64,000 nt of DNA from Azorhizobium sp965227945 (lineage in GTDB: Bacteria; Pseudomonadota; Alphaproteobacteria; Rhizobiales; Xanthobacteraceae), in contig CBDDGQ010000005.1 in NCBI GenBank assembly GCA_965227945.1, positions 868,001-932,000 on the forward strand. Reading direction: 5' to 3'. The position numbers and the translations under genes are program-made. Positions 47,101 to 55,137 of the stretch are shown here, in pieces; the first letter of the stretch is position 1; the number at the start of each line of letters is the position of its first letter. The notes beneath the pieces are model-generated. The model was given only the letters and a program-made list of their open reading frames with translations. It had not been told where the DNA came from and searched no databases.

Positions 47101-49740
47101 TTACTTCACCACCGCCGGAGGCGTCCGGGGGGCGCGCAGGCGCCGGGGGACCATGCCAATCCGGGCACTGGCCGCGCGCCAGGCGGCGAAGTCGTTCAGC
47201 TTCGAGCCTTCGCCCAAGGCGATGAGGGCGGCGGCCATGAAGGGCAAGCTCTGGATCACCAGCGCCAATGCGTAGAGATCGATCTCCCGCACCGCATGCC
47301 AGTTCTGCATGTGGAGCGCCACGCCGGCGGTGAACAGGAGGCCGCCGATGATCGCCTCCGGCAGCGCCGGGAACGAGCGGGCGGCGCCCGCCAGCCAGTT
47401 GCCGCCCTTGGCGGTGCGGGCAAAGGCGAGGTCCTTGTAGCGGAAGCCGTCATAGACCGCCTTGGCCACCGTGAACTGCACTGCCATGGCCGCAAAGGCC
47501 GCGCCCAGCATGCGCAGGGGCGTCGTGGCGACCCGCATGCGGTAGGCGGCGATGAAGTGCAGCACATAGACCAGGAAGGTGGCGATGATCGGCAGCGTCA
47601 GCACATGGGCCGGCACCGCGATGCCGAGCGCGAACACGAAGGGCACGAAGGCCAGCGACAGGATCGCCGCCAGGGCGCCGACGGATTCCGCACCCAGCCA
47701 GGTCACCCAGCCCAGCAGGAACTGGCGGCGCTGGGCGGTGGTCAGGCGGGAGCCATTGGGCAGGAACCGGCGCCAGTGCTTCTTGACGATCTGGAAACCG
47801 CCGTAAGCCCAGCGATGCCGCTGCTTCTTGAACGCCGCGAAGGTGTCCGGCAGCAGGCCCCAGCCGTAGCGCGTGTTGGTGTAATGGGTCTTCCAGCCGT
47901 TCTCGGCGATGCAAAGCCCGAGATCAGTGTCCTCGCAAATGGTGTCGGACGACCAGGAGCCGGCCTCCATCATCGCCGCGCGACGGATCAGGCACATGGT
48001 GCCGTGCACGACGATGGCGTCATCCTCGTTGCGCTGGACCATGCCGATGTCGAAGAAGCCGGCATATTCGGCGTTCATCGCCTCATGCAGCGGGCTCACC
48101 GCGCCGTCGCGATGATCCTGCGGCGCCTGGACGATGCCGACGGTCGGGTCGTCGAACACCGGCACCAGATCCTTCAGCCAGTCCGGATGAACGGTGTAGT
48201 CGGCGTCGATGATGCCGATGATCTCGGCGTCCGGGGCGGTGTGCTCCAGGGCGATGCGCAGGGCGCCGGCCTTGAAGCCGTGCACCTTCTCCGCATTGAT
48301 GAACTTGATATGGGCCCCGAGGCTCTCGCAATGGGCGCGCACCGGCTCCACCATGGCGGGATCGGGGGTGTTGTTCACCACGATCACGCACTCGAAGTTC
48401 GGATAGGCGAGGCGGGCCACGCTGTCGATGGTCAGCTTCAGCATCTCCGGCGGCTCACGATAGGCCGGGATGTGGATGGAGACCTTCGGGAAGCGGGCCG
48501 GCGTTCCGCTACGCGGACGCTCGATGAGCCGGCTCGGACGCCGGCCGAAAGCCACCGCCGAAAGTTCCTCGGCGCGATACAGCACCACCAGAACCAGCGG
48601 TCCCAGCAGGAGGAAACTGAGCGTCACCGTGATGTAGTTGCCGCCGGTGACGTAATGGTTGAACCAATAGTTGAACACCAGAGCCACCCAGGCGCCGGCG
48701 CCGTTGGCGGCAGCGGACAAGGCGAGGCCCTGCGATACGGTCACCGGGGCGCCGCGCAGCATGGGCAGCGAGAACAGCACGCCCAGCAGCAGTGCCAGGA
48801 TGGCAGTCTGGGTGTAGCCCTTCTCGGTGAGCGGGCCGGTGAGGTTGAACTTGAGGTGCCGCTGGGCATCCATCACGCCCCAATACTGACCCACGGAGCC
48901 TTCGAAGCTCTTCCACGGGGCGTCGAACGCCTCGATGATGTTGTATTCAATCCCCAAGGCATCGGCGCGGGACGCGAAGGTGCGGATGACCTGCGCCTGG
49001 GCCAGCTCGCCGGGCACGGAGGCGTCGCGATTATAGCCGGCGCTCGGCCAGCCGAACTCCGCGATCACGATGCGCTTGCCGGGATAGGCGGCGCGCAGGC
49101 GGTTGTAAATGTCGATGGAGCGGTCCACCACCTGCTCGGCGGGGACGCCTTCCCAGTACGGAAGGATATGGGCTGCGATGTAGTCCACCGCCGAGACCAA
49201 CTCGGGATGATCCAGCCACACGTTCCAGATTTCGCCGGTGGTCACCGGGGTGTTGGTCTGGCGCTTCACCTTGCGGATCAACTCGGCCATCTCGCCGGCG
49301 GTCTTCTCACCGCGGAAGATGGTCTCGTTGCCGACCACCAGGCCTTCCACGTTGGAATTCTTGCGCGAGAGGTCCACCGCCGTGCGCAGTTCGCGCTCGT
49401 TGCGGGCTTCGTTCTTATCAATCCAGGCGCCCACGGTCACCTTGAGCCCGCGCTCCGCGGCAATCGCCGGGGTGAGCTCCACGCCGCCGGTCGACGAATA
49501 GGTGCGGATCGCCCGGGTATAGGGCGCCACCGCCTCAACGTCGGCGCGGATCTGCTTTTCGTTGGTGGCCTCACCCGCGTCCGGGTCGGCGCCGCGCCCA
49601 TAGGGGGCGAACGACAGACTGGAGAATCGATCGGTGACCGCCGGAGCGTTCACCTCAGGACGCAGAGACATCCACATCGCGGCTTGGAATGCCGAAACAA
49701 CCGCAATGATCGCTGCCGCAGCAGCTAGACCGGGACGCAT
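47101..49740 (-). CDS. ndvB: Beta-glucan synthase: GH17 domain fused to GT2 (NdvB-like)
   Basis: About 879 residues. After an N-terminal membrane helix comes a periplasmic GH17-like domain (about 38-295) with both catalytic glutamates: Glu139 in VVGNETIFRG and Glu228 in AEFGWPSAG. Several membrane helices lead to a processive GT2 domain (about 420-656) with DAD at 512-514, EDTD near 603 and QRHRW at 640-644, then more membrane helices. This matches the ~102-kDa NdvB of Bradyrhizobium, which makes beta-1,3-glucan from UDP-glucose for cyclic periplasmic glucans. The GH17 domain probably acts as a transglycosylase or cyclising enzyme. Start ATG 49740 is preferred; ATG 49788 is possible. Confidence 0.88.
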   Translation of the reverse strand: MRPGLAAAAAIIAVVSAFQAAMWMSLRPEVNAPAVTDRFSSLSFAPYGRGADPDAGEATNEKQIRADVEAVAPYTRAIRTYSSTGGVELTPAIAAERGLKVTVGAWIDKNEARNERELRTAVDLSRKNSNVEGLVVGNETIFRGEKTAGEMAELIRKVKRQTNTPVTTGEIWNVWLDHPELVSAVDYIAAHILPYWEGVPAEQVVDRSIDIYNRLRAAYPGKRIVIAEFGWPSAGYNRDASVPGELAQAQVIRTFASRADALGIEYNIIEAFDAPWKSFEGSVGQYWGVMDAQRHLKFNLTGPLTEKGYTQTAILALLLGVLFSLPMLRGAPVTVSQGLALSAAANGAGAWVALVFNYWFNHYVTGGNYITVTLSFLLLGPLVLVVLYRAEELSAVAFGRRPSRLIERPRSGTPARFPKVSIHIPAYREPPEMLKLTIDSVARLAYPNFECVIVVNNTPDPAMVEPVRAHCESLGAHIKFINAEKVHGFKAGALRIALEHTAPDAEIIGIIDADYTVHPDWLKDLVPVFDDPTVGIVQAPQDHRDGAVSPLHEAMNAEYAGFFDIGMVQRNEDDAIVVHGTMCLIRRAAMMEAGSWSSDTICEDTDLGLCIAENGWKTHYTNTRYGWGLLPDTFAAFKKQRHRWAYGGFQIVKKHWRRFLPNGSRLTTAQRRQFLLGWVTWLGAESVGALAAILSLAFVPFVFALGIAVPAHVLTLPIIATFLVYVLHFIAAYRMRVATTPLRMLGAAFAAMAVQFTVAKAVYDGFRYKDLAFARTAKGGNWLAGAARSFPALPEAIIGGLLFTAGVALHMQNWHAVREIDLYALALVIQSLPFMAAALIALGEGSKLNDFAAWRAASARIGMVPRRLRAPRTPPAVVK

Positions 49741-49965
49741 GGCCAGAACCCGCTCGAAAGGGGAAATCGAACCTGAGAACGCACACATCAGATGACGGTT
49801 CCGAACCTGATGTGGGGGACACTCTTTCGACCTGCCCCTCGGTCGGCACTTTGGGTCTACGCCGCAGTGCAATGAGGCACTAAACGCCTCAAATCAAGAG
49901 GTAAATGCAGACTGTGGCGGCGGTTCGGCGGCGCGGCGTCGGCACCGCGTCCGCCATAAGAAATA

Positions 49966-50418
49966 TTATTGCGCAGGCGCAGCAACATAGTCGGGATTGA
50001 CCCAGCACTGCTGCACCCGACCCCCCAGACGCTCCTGCGTTTTTGGATCGATGTTGCCCTGGCGCACCAGGCAACGGAAGGCCAGCTTGAGATGTTCGGT
50101 GGGGCAGCCGAAACGCTCGTAGAGCTCCAGATGCCGGCGGGCGGTGTCGATATCGTCCCGCCACAGCAGCGCGGCGATGCGCCGGCCCGTCCAGACGCAC
50201 TCCGGGAGGCCAGCCGTTCCCGGCAGCTTGGCGGCTTCCACGAACTCCTCCACCGAACGGCGCTGGGCTTCACGCGCCGCCTGCTGCTCGGGCGTGATTT
50301 GCTCCGCCGGGGCGGTCTTTGGCTCGCTGCCTTGGGTCTGAGCGGCCAGCGGGCCGGTGCAGGCGATGAGAAAGGCGCCCAAGAGGAGCGTGAAACGGAA
50401 GCGATCCATGTCGGCCAT
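49966..50418 (-). CDS. Small putative lipoprotein in the glucan locus
   Basis: This 150-residue protein lies between the NdvB-like and NdvC-like genes. Its N-terminus has a signal with a lipobox-like LIAC (FLIAC then TGP), so it may be a lipoprotein. The mature part is mostly helical with charged residues and four more Cys (in PECVW, FGCPTE, FRCLV, QQCWV), which could form two disulfides. I cannot assign a family. Position suggests an accessory role in beta-1,3/1,6-glucan synthesis; a third gene, ndvD, is known from the Bradyrhizobium locus, but its reported product is larger. Start is ATG 50418, or ATG 50409 in the same frame. Confidence 0.72.
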   Translation of the reverse strand: MADMDRFRFTLLLGAFLIACTGPLAAQTQGSEPKTAPAEQITPEQQAAREAQRRSVEEFVEAAKLPGTAGLPECVWTGRRIAALLWRDDIDTARRHLELYERFGCPTEHLKLAFRCLVRQGNIDPKTQERLGGRVQQCWVNPDYVAAPAQ

Positions 50419-50919
50419 TTTGTTTGAAGACGAAAGGCAGTGGGCGGAGCGGACCCCGCGCCGGCACGTTAGAAGAAGGCTAAGCGTTTGTCAGCATGAC
50501 GGGTGACTCAACCTTGCCTGGGGCACCCCAGCAGCGACCGCCGCCGGCTCCCACAGGGCCGCCGGGATCTGGCGTTCGGTTGAGGCCCTGCAAGGGTTTG
50601 CGCGCCCTCCGGCCGGACGATGGATGCTCCGTGCAGCTGGATGGGGCCGATGCGGCGCCGCCGTAAGTGTGTTCGCTATGGTTTCCGCCGGAAGCGTCCA
50701 GATACCGTTGCGCGGTCGCGGCTCGGGGCGGAACGGTTTCGGGACGGTCGGCTACAGCGACCCTAGGTCATGCAGTCGTCCCTTTCGTGCCGTCCGCTGC
50801 CGCGCCGTTGCCACCGGCCCGCCTTGGTGGCTTCACACTCGCCGTGCGAAGCTTTATGTCGCAGAACCCGGCCGGTTCGCTGTCCGCGCTTCTTGTCCTC
50901 GTCGCTGCCGGGAGTTTCC
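50419..50919. other. Divergent promoter region of the glucan locus
   Basis: About 500 bases between divergent glucan genes, with no convincing gene. The palindrome CTGGGGCACCCCAG at 50518-50531 is the only clear symmetric element and might be an operator or a small hairpin. No strong -35/-10 pair was identified. Confidence 0.4.
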
Positions 50920-52545
50920 ATGTCCGTGTCTTATCGCCTGCCGTTGGTGCTGGCCCTGATCGTGTCGGCGGCGGTGGTGGCGCTTTGGGCCTGGGCCGGC
51001 CGCCCGGTCGCCATGCCGCCGTCGCCTCTGGCGGCCGGAGAGAAACTGCAGTGCGTCTCCTACGCGCCGTTTCGGGATGGACAATCCCCCTTCACCAAGG
51101 GGCTGGTGATTCCTGAGGCGCAGATCGACGAGGATTTCGCCCAGCTGGCGAAGATCACCGGATGCGTGCGTACCTATTCAGTGGAAATGGGCCTGGACAA
51201 GGTGGCTCCGTTGGCCCGCAAGCACGGGCTGACGGTGTTGCAGGGCATCTGGCTGGGTGGCGAGGCCGCCAAGAACAAGGTCGAGATCGACACCGGCGTG
51301 CGCCTTGCTCAGGAAAACCCCGACGTCATCAAGGCTTTGGTGGTCGGCAATGAGGTGATGCTGCGGGGCGAGCTGTCCTCCGCGGATATTTCGTCGATCC
51401 TGAAAGATGTGAAATCCCGCGTCGGGGCGGTGCCGGTGACCTATGCGGATGTGTGGGAGTTCTGGTCGCGCGCCAAGGCTCTGGCCAATGACGTCGACTT
51501 CATCACCATCCACATCCTGCCCTATTGGGAGGATCAGCCCATCGCCGCGGCAGAAGCGGGCGTGCATGTGGACCAGATCCGCCAGCACATGGCCAAGGAG
51601 TTTCCAGGCAAGGAGATTCTCATCGGCGAGACCGGCTGGCCCAGCGCCGGGCGGATGCGCGAAGGCGCCCTGCCGTCGCCCGCCGATCAAGCGCTGGTCA
51701 TGCATGACCTCATGCGGTTGGCGAAGGAGAAGGGCTACCGGGTCAACGTCATCGAGGCCTTCGACCAACCGTGGAAACGGGCCAATGAAGGCACCGTCGG
51801 CGGTCATTGGGGGCTGATCGACGCTGGCAACCGCCTGCCCAAGTTCGCTTGGGGGCAGGGGGTCACCAACCATCCCCATTGGATCGCCCATGCCGCGGTC
51901 GGCCTGGCGACCGTGCTCGCCGTGTTCGGCGCGGCCATCACCGGCGCCCGCCGCCGATCGGAGGCGGTGCCAAACCGCGATTGGCTTGGCGTTGCTCTGA
52001 TCGCCCTGGCCGGCGGCGGCACGCTCGGCGCTGCCCTCTCGACTTTGCCGCTGGAGAGCCTGGGGCTGCTGGGCTGGACCCGCAATGGCGCGTTCGTGGC
52101 CGTGGCCATTGCCGCGCTGCTGGTCGTACCCGGCGCCATCGGCGCCGGCGTGCCGCTGCCGGCGCTGTCGGTGGCCCTGGACGGCGCCCGCCGCCGCGAG
52201 GCCTCGGCCCTGAGCATTGCCACGGCCGCGGTTCTCGCATTGGCGCTGCTGGCCATCGGGGAAGTCGCGTTCGAACTGGTGTTCGACCCGCGCTACAAGG
52301 ATTTCCCATATTTCGCCCTGACGCCCATCGCCGTCGCCGTCGCGGTCTTGGCGGTGCTGCGCCGTCCGGCGGGAGCGGGGGTGAGTCTGGCGGAATCGTT
52401 CGGGCTTTTCGGCCTACTGATGGCCGGGATCTACATCCCCCTGAACGAGACCCTGCACAATTGGCAGGCGCTGTGGTTCGGCGGGATTTGCCTGATTCTA
52501 GCCTTTACGCTGTGGCGGGTGCGGGCCGCGCGAGCGACAGGATGA
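50920..52545 (+). CDS. ndvC: GH17 membrane glucan-modifying protein (NdvC-like)
   Basis: This 541-residue protein has an N-terminal membrane helix (about 8-27), a GH17 domain (about 40-300) with both catalytic glutamates (Glu145 in VVGNEVMLRG, Glu237 in LIGETGWPSAG), then about seven membrane helices (330-541). It has no GT2 domain. Size and plan fit the ~62-kDa NdvC of Bradyrhizobium, implicated in adding beta-1,6 linkages to the beta-1,3 backbone. Start ATG 50920 (MSVSYRLPL) is chosen over an upstream ATG at 50770 that would add 50 residues of atypical composition. Its end overlaps the convergent 131-aa gene by 41 bases. Confidence 0.85.
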   Translation: MSVSYRLPLVLALIVSAAVVALWAWAGRPVAMPPSPLAAGEKLQCVSYAPFRDGQSPFTKGLVIPEAQIDEDFAQLAKITGCVRTYSVEMGLDKVAPLARKHGLTVLQGIWLGGEAAKNKVEIDTGVRLAQENPDVIKALVVGNEVMLRGELSSADISSILKDVKSRVGAVPVTYADVWEFWSRAKALANDVDFITIHILPYWEDQPIAAAEAGVHVDQIRQHMAKEFPGKEILIGETGWPSAGRMREGALPSPADQALVMHDLMRLAKEKGYRVNVIEAFDQPWKRANEGTVGGHWGLIDAGNRLPKFAWGQGVTNHPHWIAHAAVGLATVLAVFGAAITGARRRSEAVPNRDWLGVALIALAGGGTLGAALSTLPLESLGLLGWTRNGAFVAVAIAALLVVPGAIGAGVPLPALSVALDGARRREASALSIATAAVLALALLAIGEVAFELVFDPRYKDFPYFALTPIAVAVAVLAVLRRPAGAGVSLAESFGLFGLLMAGIYIPLNETLHNWQALWFGGICLILAFTLWRVRAARATG

Positions 52546-52900
52546 TCACCATCGCCGCCACGGCGCCCGCCACATTATTATAGAGCACCAGCGCGATCCC
52601 CGCGAAGGCCAGCGCCACGCCGAAGGTCACCGTGTGGGGCCGCCAGAATTGCAGCACGGCTGCCACCAAAGCGATGCCGCCGAACACGCTCCAGCCGAAC
52701 AGGGCAATGACCACGGCGCGCGCCTGACACTGTGCCGTGCGGAGCCCGGCCTCGCAGGCCAAGCCGACCACCGATGGCTCGATCACCATGTACCGCATGT
52801 ACATCGCCCATCCCGTCGCCAGGAAGGTGGCGGTGATGAGCCAGTTCATGGCGCGAGGGCTGGGCCGGAAGCTGCGGTCGGTGAGGTTGCGATCGATCAT
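52505..52900 (-). CDS. Small multipass membrane protein, unknown
   Basis: This 131-residue protein has three to four hydrophobic helices (about 18-42, 62-88, 93-130) and a short polar N-terminus (MIDRNLTDRSFRPSPRA). I recognise no family. Its last 41 bases overlap the end of the convergent NdvC-like gene. Start ATG 52900 was preferred over an upstream frame that would add 45 residues without membrane or family features. A role near the glucan locus is possible only by position. Confidence 0.65.
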   Translation of the reverse strand: MIDRNLTDRSFRPSPRAMNWLITATFLATGWAMYMRYMVIEPSVVGLACEAGLRTAQCQARAVVIALFGWSVFGGIALVAAVLQFWRPHTVTFGVALAFAGIALVLYNNVAGAVAAMVIILSLARPAPATA

Positions 52901-53107
52901 GAGGCCCGCGGATCTTTTGCAAGGGAGCGATGAGGCATCGTCGCCCGACCACATGGCATCGCCAAGGCGCGGTGACAACCCGGCATGCAGCCCATGGGGC
53001 AACGCCCCGCATCTTGTCCCTGCTGCATTGCACAATCCGTCTCGTTCAGGTTAATTGGCGCCATTGCCTTTCGCCTTTTCATACCCCCTTTCTGAAGGCC
53101 GTCAGCG

Positions 53108-53566
53108 ATGTCTGCGTTGAAGTCCGCTTTCATGGTGATTGCCTGCCTGTGTGCCGCCAGCGTGGCCCATGCGCAAACCCCGGCGGCGACCGATGTCGCG
53201 GCTGTCGCCTCTGCGCGCCCCGCCAATAAAGCCGAGTGGATGCGTGCCGCCTGGGCCTCCATGGCCACTCACCGTGCGGCACCGCCGACCTTGCCGGAAA
53301 CGTCGGGCACCTATCTGGTGGAAGTCTTCATCGTTGTGCGGCGAGACGGCACGGTCTCGGCGTCCCGGATCCGCAACGGCAGCGGCATCGCGGCTCTGGA
53401 TCAACATGCCTTGCGGCTGGTATCCCTGGCGCAACTGCCGCCCACGTCGGTGGACATGGCGGAAGAAGCGCGCCTGACGATGCCGATCTCCTACGATTAC
53501 GGTCCCCTGCTGTGGCAGCGCAAGCGCGATGCCCGCCGGGAGACGTTTGCCTGGCAGCAGCGCTGA
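53108..53566 (+). CDS. Secreted TonB C-terminal-domain-like protein
   Basis: This 152-residue protein has a cleavable signal peptide (residues 1-22, AHA before QTP) and one TonB_C-like domain (about 65-145): YLVEVFIVVRRDGTVSASRI, then GSGIAALDQHALRLV and LPP. Unlike true TonB it lacks a membrane anchor and Pro-rich spacer. It may be a free periplasmic domain binding envelope partners or part of a TolA/TonB-like complex. No ExbB/ExbD genes are nearby. glmU begins 84 bases downstream. Confidence 0.75.
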   Translation: MSALKSAFMVIACLCAASVAHAQTPAATDVAAVASARPANKAEWMRAAWASMATHRAAPPTLPETSGTYLVEVFIVVRRDGTVSASRIRNGSGIAALDQHALRLVSLAQLPPTSVDMAEEARLTMPISYDYGPLLWQRKRDARRETFAWQQR

Positions 53567-53650
53567 CCGGCTTTTCCAGAGGGACGCCGAGGCTTTCATC
53601 CGGCGCCGCCCCGCTCTAAGGAAGGCGGGAACGGCGGAAAAGGATTAGCC

Positions 53651-54994
53651 ATGACCGAGCGCAGCCTTCTGGTGGTGGTTCTCGCAGCAGGCGAAGGCAC
53701 GCGCATGGCCTCGCGCCTGCCCAAGGTGCTGCATCAGATTGCTGGCCGCAGCATGCTGCACCACGTCCTGGAGACCACCCGGGCTGCCGGCGCCACCCGG
53801 GTCGCGGTGGTGGTCGGGCCCGGTCGGGCGGATGTGGCAGCGGAAGCCCAAAAGGTCCGCCCCGATGCGCAGGTGTTCGTCCAGGAAGAGCGCCTGGGCA
53901 CCGCCCATGCGGTCCTTGCCGCCCGCGCCGCGCTGGAAAGCCCGGCGGATGACGTGCTGGTGCTCTATGCGGACACCCCGTTGCTGCGTCCTGAGACCCT
54001 GGCCCGCTTGCGTGCCCCCCTGGCTGCGGGCGCCGGTGTGGCGGTTCTGGGCTTTCGGCCCGCCGATGCCACCGGCTACGGTCGCCTGTTGACCGAGGGC
54101 GCCGATCTGGTCGCCATCCGCGAGGAGAAGGATGCCACCCCGGCCGAGCGGGCGATCACCTTCGCCAATGCGGGAGTGATGGCCCTTCGCGGCGATGCGG
54201 CGCTGTCGCTGCTCAGCGCCATCGGCAATGCCAATGCCAAGGGCGAATATTACCTTACCGACGCGGTGGAGGTCGCCCGCGCCGCCGGCCTCAGCGCCGT
54301 GGCGGCTGAGGCCGAGGTGGACGAGGTGGCGGGGGTCAACAGCCGGCCGCAACTGGCGGAGGCCGAGGCCATCCTGCAGCAGCGCCTGCGCCGGGCGGCC
54401 ATGATGGGTGGCGCCACGCTGGTCGCCCCGGAGACTGTCTTCTTCTCCGCCGATACCCGGCTCGGCCGTGACGTGGTGGTGGAACCCAATGTGGTCTTTG
54501 CCCCAGGTGTGACGGTGGAGGATGACGTGGTCATCCATGCCTTCTGTCATCTGGAGGGCGCCTATCTGGAGTCTGGCGTGTCCATCGGCCCTTACGCGCG
54601 GCTGCGGCCCGGCACGCGGCTGGGGGCAGGGGTCCGCATCGGCAATTTCGTGGAGACCAAGGCCGCGCACATTGATGCGGGCGCCAAGGTGAACCATCTC
54701 TCATACGTGGGGGACGCGCACGTCGGGGCCGGTGCCAATATCGGCGCGGGCACCATCACCTGCAATTACGATGGCTATGCCAAGCACCGCACCGAGATCG
54801 GCGCGGGCGCCTTTGTGGGCACCAATTCCTCCCTTGTGGCCCCGGTGAGCATCGGTGCCGGGGCCTATATCGGGTCCGGATCGGTCATCACCGACGATGT
54901 GCCTGCGGATGCCTTGGCACTGGGGCGCGGTCGGCAGGTGGTGAAGTCCGGCTGGGCGGCCGAGGTGAGGGCGGCCCGTCCGCCCAAGCCGTGA
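53651..54994 (+). CDS. glmU: Bifunctional GlmU (GlcN-1-P acetyltransferase/uridyltransferase)
   Basis: This 447-residue enzyme makes UDP-GlcNAc. The N-terminal pyrophosphorylase domain has LAAGEGTRMASRLPKVLH (12-29) and GEYYLTD; the C-terminal left-handed beta-helix (about 245-425) has hexapeptide repeats, with KAAHIDAGAKVNHLSYVG and TITCNYDG holding acetyltransferase residues. UDP-GlcNAc feeds peptidoglycan and lipid A. Start ATG 53651 has AAGGA upstream. glmS follows 143 bases later on the same strand. Confidence 0.96.
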   Translation: MTERSLLVVVLAAGEGTRMASRLPKVLHQIAGRSMLHHVLETTRAAGATRVAVVVGPGRADVAAEAQKVRPDAQVFVQEERLGTAHAVLAARAALESPADDVLVLYADTPLLRPETLARLRAPLAAGAGVAVLGFRPADATGYGRLLTEGADLVAIREEKDATPAERAITFANAGVMALRGDAALSLLSAIGNANAKGEYYLTDAVEVARAAGLSAVAAEAEVDEVAGVNSRPQLAEAEAILQQRLRRAAMMGGATLVAPETVFFSADTRLGRDVVVEPNVVFAPGVTVEDDVVIHAFCHLEGAYLESGVSIGPYARLRPGTRLGAGVRIGNFVETKAAHIDAGAKVNHLSYVGDAHVGAGANIGAGTITCNYDGYAKHRTEIGAGAFVGTNSSLVAPVSIGAGAYIGSGSVITDDVPADALALGRGRQVVKSGWAAEVRAARPPKP

Positions 54995-55137
54995 GCGGCA
55001 GACCCTACCGCCACGGTGCCGCCACCGGCCGTTGAGACAAAGCGAAAACGGAATTGATTCCCTCTGCTTGCCCGAGACCGGCTAGAGCTTGGGGGACAGG
55101 CGGCGTTGATCCCAACTTCTGCGGAGCAGTATCTCTT

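Noticed and set aside
46960..49728. Open frame of 922 codons antisense to the NdvB-like gene
   Set aside because: Same artefact: the GH17 and GT2 motifs are on the minus strand, and the plus-strand translation is compositionally biased and featureless.
50770..50919. Fifty-codon N-terminal extension of the NdvC-like gene
   Set aside because: It is rich in Arg, Cys and Pro, unlike a signal or anchor. The helix after ATG 50920 is the natural N-terminus.
55081..55137. Possible glmS riboswitch/ribozyme before glmS
   Set aside because: The leader is short and shows no ribozyme core; this element is typical of Firmicutes, not alphaproteobacteria.
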